Shown: positions 6,722 through 11,155 of the stretch, piece after piece | How the letters are laid out: the number at the start of each line of letters is the position of its first letter | Numbering within the stretch: the stretch's first letter is position 1 | DNA from: CAWDNM01 sp964521195 | GTDB lineage: Bacteria > Actinomycetota > Coriobacteriia > Anaerosomatales > JAAXUF01 | Reading direction: 5' to 3' | Assembly: GCA_964521195.1 (NCBI GenBank) | Contig: CAZFRE010000017.1 | Span: forward strand, 1 to 11,155 | DNA: 11,155 nt | Notes under the pieces: generated by a model | What the model was told of the DNA's origin: nothing | What the model saw: only the letters and a program-made list of their open reading frames with translations | The model's database searches: none | Position numbers and translations under genes: made by a program

Positions 6722-7990
6722 ATGACGCGCGCCATGACCATCACCGAGAAGATCCTGGCTGCCCATGCAGGTCTACCTGAGGTCGAGCCCGGGCAGCTCA
6801 TCAACTGCAGACTCGACATCGTGCTCGCGAACGACGTGACCGCGCCGATCTCTATCAAGGAGTTCGCGAAGATCGGTGTGGAGAAGGTCTTCGACCCCAC
6901 GAAGATCGCACTCGTCCCGGACCACTACACGCCCAACAAGGACATCAAGTCCGCCGAGCAGGCCAAGATGGTGCGCGACTTCGCCCGTGCGCAGGGCATC
7001 ACGCACTACTACGAGGTCGGTTGTATGGGGGTCGAGCACGCGCTCCTGCCCGAGCAGGGAGTGGTCGGACCCGGCGACGTGATCATCGGCGCCGACTCCC
7101 ACACCTGCACGTATGGCGCGCTCGGCGCATTCTCCACCGGTGTCGGCTCCACCGACGCCGCGGCGGGCATGGCGACGGGCGAGGCGTGGTTCAAGGTGCC
7201 TGCAAGCCTCAAGTTCAACTTGACGGGCAAGCTCGGACCGTGGGTGTGCGGCAAGGACATCATCCTGCACATCATCGGCATGATCGGCGTCGATGGCGCC
7301 CTGTACCAGGCGATGGAGTTCACCGGCGAGACGATCGAGTCGCTCGGCATGGACGACCGCATGACGATCTGCAACATGGCTATCGAGGCGGGTGGCAAGA
7401 GCGGCATCATCGCCGTCGACGACACCACGCGCGCGTACGTGAACGGGCGCTTCGAGCGCACGCCGGTCGAGTACTTCAGCGACCCGGACGCCGAGTACTC
7501 AGCGGTCTACGAGATCGACGCCTCCACGATCGTTCCCACGGTCGCGTTCCCGCACCTCCCGAGCAACACGAGGCCCGCGTCCGAAGCTCGCGACATCTGG
7601 GTCGATCAGGTCGTGATCGGCAGCTGCACCAACGGCCGCATCGAGGACCTGCGCATCGCTGCATCCGTGCTCAAGGGCCGCACGGTGCACGAGAACGTGC
7701 GCACGATCGTCATCCCCGCCACTCAGGAGATCTACCGCCAGGCGATGCACGAGGGGCTGTTCGACATCTTCCTCGACGCGAACGCGGCGGTCTCGACGCC
7801 CACCTGTGGTCCGTGCCTCGGCGGTCACATGGGCATCCTTGCGGCGGGGGAGCGTGCCGTCGCCACCACGAACCGCAACTTCGTCGGCCGCATGGGCGAC
7901 CCCACGAGCGAGGTCTATCTGGCATCGCCGGCGGTCGCCGCCGCCACAGCTGTTGCCGGTCACATCGCCTTGCCGGACGACCTGGTCTAG
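6722..7990 (+). CDS. leuC: 3-isopropylmalate dehydratase large subunit (LeuC, short aconitase-family form)
   Basis: LeuC and LeuD together isomerise 2-isopropylmalate to 3-isopropylmalate, the second step of leucine synthesis, using a [4Fe-4S] cluster in the cytoplasm. The 422-residue product carries the three cluster cysteines: Cys302 in GSCTNGR, and Cys362 and Cys365 in CGPCLGG. It also has GADSHTCTYGALGAF in the N-terminal half and NFVGRMGDP near the end, all typical of the family. The length of about 420 fits the short type found in archaea and many anaerobic bacteria rather than the roughly 466-residue enterobacterial type. That short type includes homoaconitase and dimethylmalate dehydratase, so the substrate is assigned from family majority and from leuD next door. 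ATG 6722 has GGAGGA (6710-6715) at 6 bases; ATG 6734 is less well placed. The gene sits 51 bases after the ligase-like gene and 15 bases before leuD. leuA and leuB are not in the window. Confidence 0.92.
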   Translation: MTRAMTITEKILAAHAGLPEVEPGQLINCRLDIVLANDVTAPISIKEFAKIGVEKVFDPTKIALVPDHYTPNKDIKSAEQAKMVRDFARAQGITHYYEVGCMGVEHALLPEQGVVGPGDVIIGADSHTCTYGALGAFSTGVGSTDAAAGMATGEAWFKVPASLKFNLTGKLGPWVCGKDIILHIIGMIGVDGALYQAMEFTGETIESLGMDDRMTICNMAIEAGGKSGIIAVDDTTRAYVNGRFERTPVEYFSDPDAEYSAVYEIDASTIVPTVAFPHLPSNTRPASEARDIWVDQVVIGSCTNGRIEDLRIAASVLKGRTVHENVRTIVIPATQEIYRQAMHEGLFDIFLDANAAVSTPTCGPCLGGHMGILAAGERAVATTNRNFVGRMGDPTSEVYLASPAVAAATAVAGHIALPDDLV

Positions 7991-8005
7991 AGGAAGAGAC
8001 GAGCC

Positions 8006-8497
8006 ATGAAGTTCACCGGAACAGCACACCGCTACGGCCGTGACATCGATACCGACGTCATCATCCCGGCGCGCTACCTGAACACATCTGACCCGCTTGA
8101 GCTGGGCAAACACTGCATGGAGGACCTCGACACGGCCTTCGTGGGGAAGGTCGAGCTCGGTGATATCCTCGTCGCCGATGAGAACTTCGGCTGCGGCTCG
8201 AGCCGCGAGCATGCGCCGATCTCCATCAAGGCCGCCGGCGTGTCGGTCGTGATCGCGAAGTCCTTCGCGCGCATCTTCTACCGCAACGCGATCAACACCG
8301 GGCTTCCCATCATGGAGGCGCCCGAGGCCGTTGACGGCATTCGCGACGGCGACAGGATCAGCGTTGACGCCGATACCGGCACGATCACGAACGAGACGAC
8401 CGGCGCCGTCTACACCGCGCAGCCTTTCCCGCCGTTCATCAAGGACATCATCGAGCAGGGCGGGCTCGTCGAGTCGATCAAGGCGCGACTCGGCTGA
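8006..8497 (+). CDS. leuD: 3-isopropylmalate dehydratase small subunit (LeuD)
   Basis: This is the small (swivel-domain) subunit that completes the active site of LeuC. The 163-residue length and the motifs DIDTDVIIPARYL (residues 13-25), NFGCGSSREHAP and FYRNAINTGLP are characteristic of the short LeuD form. The substrate-recognition loop reads YLNT at residues 24-27, the place where archaeal homologues differ between isopropylmalate and homoaconitate enzymes; I recall YLNTSDP as common in bacterial LeuD of this type. ATG 8006 is preceded by an AGAGGAAGAG purine tract just after the leuC stop, 15 bases away, so the two subunits are made together. The protein appears intact. A homoaconitase or methyl-substituted malate dehydratase role cannot be excluded from sequence alone. 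Confidence 0.92.
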   Translation: MKFTGTAHRYGRDIDTDVIIPARYLNTSDPLELGKHCMEDLDTAFVGKVELGDILVADENFGCGSSREHAPISIKAAGVSVVIAKSFARIFYRNAINTGLPIMEAPEAVDGIRDGDRISVDADTGTITNETTGAVYTAQPFPPFIKDIIEQGGLVESIKARLG

Positions 8498-8622
8498 GCT
8501 GCGAATGGCTCCGACACGGTCGTGGCTAGGCCTGTGGATTCTTTGTGAGCATCTGCGCAGGCGGTTCCCGTGCGCGCCGTCTCACGGTAGTATGCCGTTC
8601 GCACGTCCCTAAGGAATCTTCA

Positions 8623-8660
8623 CCGAGCCGGGTGCTTGGCGTGTGCTTTGCACGGCTCGG
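8623..8660 (+). terminator. Hairpin in the leuD to TPR-protein gap (possible terminator or leader element)
   Basis: CCGAGCCG (8623-8630) and CGGCTCGG (8653-8660) are a perfect 8-bp inverted repeat. Three more base pairs (TGC 8633-8635 with GCA 8650-8652) form beyond a 2-base bulge, leaving a 14-base loop. It lies 125 bases after leuD and 65 before the next start, in a 227-base gap. No U-tract follows. A TAGTAT at 8588-8593 just upstream could be a -10 box, in which case the hairpin would lie in the 5' leader of the next operon rather than ending leuCD. Confidence 0.4.
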
Positions 8661-8724
8661 GCGTATGTGAGATCGGCCAGCTCCCGCTCAAGTGGGGGTG
8701 CCAGCGCGACGTATGGAGGACGGA

Positions 8725-9570
8725 ATGCACGACACCGGGCCCGTTTCGCCCACGAACGAACCGGACGCAGGGTCCATCGGCGCGTCCGAGCCGACTTCAG
8801 CCACGCCCGCGGACGCTCCGGCCAAGGCCCAGCAGGCGGCACCCAAGCGCCGCAAGCCGAGCGCGGACCCCGTGGTCCGCTGGCTCATCATCGGCCTCGC
8901 CGGCGTTGTGGTCCTGTGGCTCGTCTTCATGCTCTCGGCGATGATCTTCGGCTTGCTGAGCACTCCGGTCTCGCCGCGCACGTCGGCCGAGCGTGACCTC
9001 ATGGTCTTGACGGGGACGGTGCAGAGCGGCAAGGCCACCACGCAGACGTACTCCCAGTACGTCGCGACACTGATCAGCGCCGGTCAGCTCGCCAAGGCCG
9101 AGCAGGCGCTCGATCAGGCGCTGTCGATCGTGAAGAAGGACAAGTCGTACCTCTACGCGCAGCAGGCTCAGCTCGCGCTCGCCCAGAAGGATTACGAGGC
9201 GACCGTGCAGGCCGCGGACAAGGCGATGGCCGAGGCGAAGAAGGAACTCCAGGCCTTCATGGACGAGAACGTGAAGAACAACCGCAAGCGGACCGCCGGC
9301 GCACAGATGCCGGCGTCGTTCACGACCGCCGCGCTGGCCAAGGCGCAGGCGCTCGTGATCTCGAAAGACTGGCCCGGCGCGGTCAAGGCTTTCGATGTCT
9401 ACCTGAAGGAGTCACCCACCGACGCCGACGTCATGGTGCAGAGGGCGTTGGCCAAGATCGAGACCGGTGACGAGGCCGGCGCCGAGAAGGACTTCAAGGC
9501 GGCCCTCAAGTACATACCTGACTACGAACCCGCGTTGGATGGACTGAAGCAGATCGGAGCCGAGAAATGA
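8725..9570 (+). CDS. Single-pass membrane protein with exported TPR-like domain
   Basis: The 281-residue product has a Pro/Ala/Thr-rich, probably disordered cytoplasmic N-terminus (residues 1-47) ending in a basic KRRK patch. One membrane segment follows (about 53-78). The exported helical domain (about 85-281) is rich in Ala, Lys and Gln and has TPR-like units: YVATLISAGQLAKAEQALDQ, YAQQAQLALAQKDYEATVQA, and a C-terminal set ending ALAKIETGDEAGAEKDFKAA and YEPALDGLKQIG. TPR domains bind other proteins, so a scaffold or assembly role outside the membrane is likely; no catalytic motif is visible. ATG 8725 was chosen because GGAGGA (8715-8720) lies just upstream. ATG 8713 and the upstream GTG at 8692 are in frame but have no comparable ribosome site. 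Its TGA overlaps the ATG of the NHL gene (ATGA), which suggests the two products act together. I do not recognise a named family. Confidence 0.85.
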   Translation: MHDTGPVSPTNEPDAGSIGASEPTSATPADAPAKAQQAAPKRRKPSADPVVRWLIIGLAGVVVLWLVFMLSAMIFGLLSTPVSPRTSAERDLMVLTGTVQSGKATTQTYSQYVATLISAGQLAKAEQALDQALSIVKKDKSYLYAQQAQLALAQKDYEATVQAADKAMAEAKKELQAFMDENVKNNRKRTAGAQMPASFTTAALAKAQALVISKDWPGAVKAFDVYLKESPTDADVMVQRALAKIETGDEAGAEKDFKAALKYIPDYEPALDGLKQIGAEK

Positions 9571-10865
9571 GCGACACCCCGGTCGAGTACCAGGAGCAGG
9601 CAGGGTGGCGCGAGGCCGAGCGCCTGCGCATCAAGCGCACGCGCCGGATGCTCATCACAGCGCTCGTGATTCTCATCATCTTGCTTCTCATCGCCAGCAT
9701 CGCTCTCATCCGCATCTTCCAGCCCGTCGGTCGGATCGCGACGACCGCCGAGGCCAAGGGCGTCACGTGGGTGCGGTCGATCTACGGGTGGGGCAAGTCC
9801 CAGGACGAGCAGTTCTGGGGACCGCAAGGCGTCGCGGTTGGCCCGGACGGTACGATCTGGGTGACCACGCAGGGGCAGAACCGCGTTGTAGGCTTCAACC
9901 CCGACGGTACCCCTGCCGCGATGCTGTACCAGGGGCCGGCAGGTGATCCCACCAACTACCCGAACTCTCTGAGTTATCCCACGGCGGTGGCCGTTGACCC
10001 GGCGGGACTCATCTACATCGCCGACACCCCGAAGAGCCAGGTACACGTTCTCGATCGGGACAATCAGGTCATCCGCACGATCTTCGTGCCTACACCCTCC
10101 GCGGTCGCGGTCAGCAAGGACAGACTGGTGGTGGGTTCCGCGTCCGGGTTCGTGATCATGACCCCGGAGGGCGAGGTCATCAAGGTCGTCGGCAAGCAGG
10201 GTAAGGGCCAGAACGAGTTCCAGGGAGTCCGAGGCGTCGCGATCGCGCAGGACGGGACCATCTTCGTTGTTGACCAGTACAACAACCGGGTGAGCTCTTA
10301 CGACGCCAACGGCAATCGAAAGTGGATCATCAGCACCGGCAACGCCGGTAACGAGAAGGCGGTCGGGCAGAGTATCGTCTCCACCGTCTCGGCCGCGCCG
10401 GCCAACATGCAGATCCCCGCGGGCATGACGATCGATGGTGCCGGGCGACTGCTCATCGTCGACCCGTTCGGGTTCGATATCACCGCGCTCGACGCCAAGG
10501 ACGGCAAGGTGATCGCGAAGTACGGGTCTCCGGGAACGGTCGACGGCCAGTTCGTCTACCCCAGCGACATCGCGTATGACCCCGCTCGTGACTGGTTCGC
10601 CGTCACCGATACGCAGAACGCGCGCGTTCAGATCATCCGACTTCCCGATTCGGGGGGCAGCACGCTCGACTCGATCGCGCGAACGCTCTCCGGCCCGATT
10701 CGCGCCTGCCTCGTTCCGCTCGCGCTCATCATCCTCGCGATCTTGGCGGGAATCATCTACCGGATCGTTCAGAAGCGCCGGCAGAAGAAGAAGGTCGCGG
10801 CCGGTGCAACGGCCGGTCCTGAGGCTTCGCCGCTCACCGAACCGTCCTCCGAACAGCCCGTCTGA
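9567..10865 (+). CDS. Membrane-anchored NHL-repeat beta-propeller protein
   Basis: The 432-residue product begins with a basic cytoplasmic stretch (RLRIKRTRR), then a membrane segment at about residues 28-51. An exported domain with NHL-type repeats follows: WGPQGVAVGPDGTIWVTTQG, YPTAVAVDPAGLIYIADTP, GVRGVAIAQDGTIFVVDQYN, IPAGMTIDGAGRLLIVDPFG and YPSDIAYDPARDWFAVTDTQ. With a weaker repeat around PSAVAVSKDRLVVGS, this gives about six blades, a full propeller. A second membrane segment (about 380-398) and a basic, then Pro/Ser-rich cytoplasmic tail end the protein, so both termini should be inside. NHL propellers are usually protein- or ligand-binding platforms, and no enzyme motif or CXXCH is present. 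It overlaps the TPR gene by ATGA and precedes a newly starting exported protein. To my knowledge, NHL-repeat proteins also occur beside surface-cytochrome genes in Geobacter, which fits a role in cytochrome assembly or display here. Confidence 0.9.
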   Translation: MSDTPVEYQEQAGWREAERLRIKRTRRMLITALVILIILLLIASIALIRIFQPVGRIATTAEAKGVTWVRSIYGWGKSQDEQFWGPQGVAVGPDGTIWVTTQGQNRVVGFNPDGTPAAMLYQGPAGDPTNYPNSLSYPTAVAVDPAGLIYIADTPKSQVHVLDRDNQVIRTIFVPTPSAVAVSKDRLVVGSASGFVIMTPEGEVIKVVGKQGKGQNEFQGVRGVAIAQDGTIFVVDQYNNRVSSYDANGNRKWIISTGNAGNEKAVGQSIVSTVSAAPANMQIPAGMTIDGAGRLLIVDPFGFDITALDAKDGKVIAKYGSPGTVDGQFVYPSDIAYDPARDWFAVTDTQNARVQIIRLPDSGGSTLDSIARTLSGPIRACLVPLALIILAILAGIIYRIVQKRRQKKKVAAGATAGPEASPLTEPSSEQPV

Positions 10866-10866
10866 C

Positions 10867-10896
10867 CTTGACCGTGAGGTTAAGCGAGCGTAATGT
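10867..10896 (+). promoter_or_regulatory. Candidate promoter overlapping a small GNRA hairpin
   Basis: TTGACC (10868-10873) and TAATGT (10891-10896) are 17 bases apart, a fair sigma-70-type pair for the gene at the right edge. The same bases form a small hairpin, CTTGACC (10867-10873) with GGTTAAG (10878-10884), with one G-T pair and a GTGA loop. It starts right after the NHL stop, so it may instead be a weak terminator for that operon. The two readings cannot be separated from sequence. Confidence 0.35.
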
Positions 10897-10911
10897 TTCA
10901 TACGCGCATTC

Positions 10912-11019
10912 CTGTGACAACTATGCGCTGCTGCATTCATCTGGCGTAAGAATTGCTTCACAGAATCGCCACAGGTAGTTGACAGCCAAGCATGGTGGGT
11001 TCGCCCGAATTGTGAGGCT
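10912..11019 (+). promoter_or_regulatory. Potentially structured 5' leader before the right-edge exported gene
   Basis: Several nested or adjacent inverted repeats occur. CTGTGACAACTA (10912-10923) pairs with TAGTTGACAG (10976-10985) around a 2-base bulge. Inside it TGGCG (10942-10946) pairs with CGCCA (10967-10971). Adjacent, AGCC (10984-10987) can pair with GGCT (11016-11019), enclosing GGG-TTCG-CCC (10997-11006), a UUCG-loop stem. The region is not obviously coding and is less GC-rich than its surroundings. It may be a regulatory leader RNA or a set of operators. I could not match it to a known riboswitch consensus, including the c-di-GMP (GEMM) class. A TTGACA at 10979-10984 has no good -10 at normal spacing. 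Confidence 0.35.
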
Positions 11020-11041
11020 CAAGACTTAAACCAATCTCGGG

Positions 11042-11100
11042 AAGGAGGTGCTTTGATGAAAGAGATGACTTTCGTACGTACAAACCATCAAGGAGGATCC
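11042..11100 (+). promoter_or_regulatory. Tandem Shine-Dalgarno/start signals in the same frame
   Basis: AAGGAGGTG (11042-11050) precedes ATG 11056. A second AAGGAGGA (11090-11097) precedes GTG 11101, and the two starts are in the same frame with no stop between them. The first start adds 15 residues (MKEMTFVRTNHQGGS) before the signal peptide. Both ribosome sites are close to ideal, which is unusual, since an internal one is normally unneeded. Confidence 0.6.
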
Positions 11101-11155
11101 GTGAAGAAGACTCTGTTCGTCGTGGCGCTCGCCACGATGCTCGTCTTTGCGGTTG
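11101..11155 (+). CDS. Start of an exported protein (signal peptide only, cut by window end)
   Basis: Only 18 codons are visible: VKKTLFVVALATMLVFAV. Two lysines followed by an uninterrupted hydrophobic stretch are a standard Sec signal peptide n- and h-region; the cleavage site lies beyond the window. I chose GTG 11101 because this gives a compact signal peptide and AAGGAGGA lies 3 bases upstream. The in-frame ATG 11056 with its own AAGGAGG is a real alternative and would give a 15-residue N-terminal extension. The function cannot be read from this fragment. The long leader, strong ribosome sites and neighbouring NHL, TPR and heme-maturation genes make a secreted, abundant protein such as another multiheme cytochrome a reasonable guess. 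Confidence 0.75.
   Translation, partial: MKKTLFVVALATMLVFAV

Noticed and set aside
7021..8043. 340-codon + strand open frame overlapping leuC in another frame
   Set aside because: The product is Arg/His-rich and meaningless, while leuC in the other frame has all cluster cysteines and family motifs.
9522..10961. A 479-codon open frame on the minus strand, longer than the NHL gene it overlaps
   Set aside because: Its product is Arg/Asp/His-rich low-complexity sequence typical of an antisense frame in GC-rich DNA. The + strand frame has clear NHL repeats, TM segments and an ATGA junction.
10979..11007. TTGACA as a -35 box
   Set aside because: No -10-like hexamer occurs 16-19 bases downstream; the sequence there is CG-rich (around TCGCCCGA).
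10976..11040. c-di-GMP (GEMM) riboswitch or tRNA-like element suggested by GGGTTCGCCC
   Set aside because: The conserved GEMM core segments are absent, and there is no acceptor stem, anticodon arm or CCA end as for a tRNA. Only generic stems remain.
1..11155. CRISPR arrays, insertion sequences, integrase/att sites, rRNA or tRNA genes
   Set aside because: I saw no regularly spaced direct repeats, transposase or integrase motifs, or recognisable structural RNA genes on either strand.

Overview
The window is GC-rich and densely packed, and every supported gene lies on the + strand. GTG starts and 4-base stop/start overlaps are common. A split cytochrome c maturation system II (separate ResB and CcsA), large secreted multiheme c-type cytochromes and a short-form LeuC/LeuD pair suggest an anaerobic or facultative actinobacterium. 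I would look first in the Coriobacteriia/OPB41 (Anaerosomatales) area. This placement is inference from gene content, because there is no rRNA or other marker gene here.

Layout. (1) Positions 1-1602 hold the C-terminal part of a large exported multiheme cytochrome with four CXXCH sites and a fifth CXXC site lacking the histidine. A very strong hairpin terminator with a GNRA loop (1645-1678) follows. (2) Positions 1838-6670 are a tight four-gene operon: an unknown lipoprotein, ResB, CcsA and an O-antigen-ligase-like polytopic protein with a TPR tail. All three junctions are GTGA overlaps, so translation is probably coupled. (3) Positions 6722-8497 hold leuC and leuD, the two subunits of 3-isopropylmalate dehydratase, an ordinary biosynthetic pair lodged inside the electron-transfer region. 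(4) Positions 8725-10865 hold two membrane-anchored proteins overlapping by ATGA: a one-TM protein with a TPR-like exported domain, and an NHL beta-propeller held between two TM segments. (5) Positions 10866-11100 are a regulatory leader with several inverted repeats and two consecutive strong Shine-Dalgarno sequences. (6) From 11101 a new exported protein begins and is cut by the window end just inside its signal peptide.

How the parts may work together. ResB and CcsA move heme across the membrane and ligate it to CXXCH sites of exported apocytochromes such as the one at the left edge. The NHL and TPR proteins have the topology of assembly or scaffold factors on the outer face of the membrane, and they directly precede another secreted product. 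The glycan-ligase-like protein coupled to the heme ligase raises the possibility that surface cytochromes are also glycosylated. The whole, leuCD excepted, reads as a candidate module for making and displaying surface multiheme cytochromes. Gene families and overlaps are read from the sequence; the joint function is inference.
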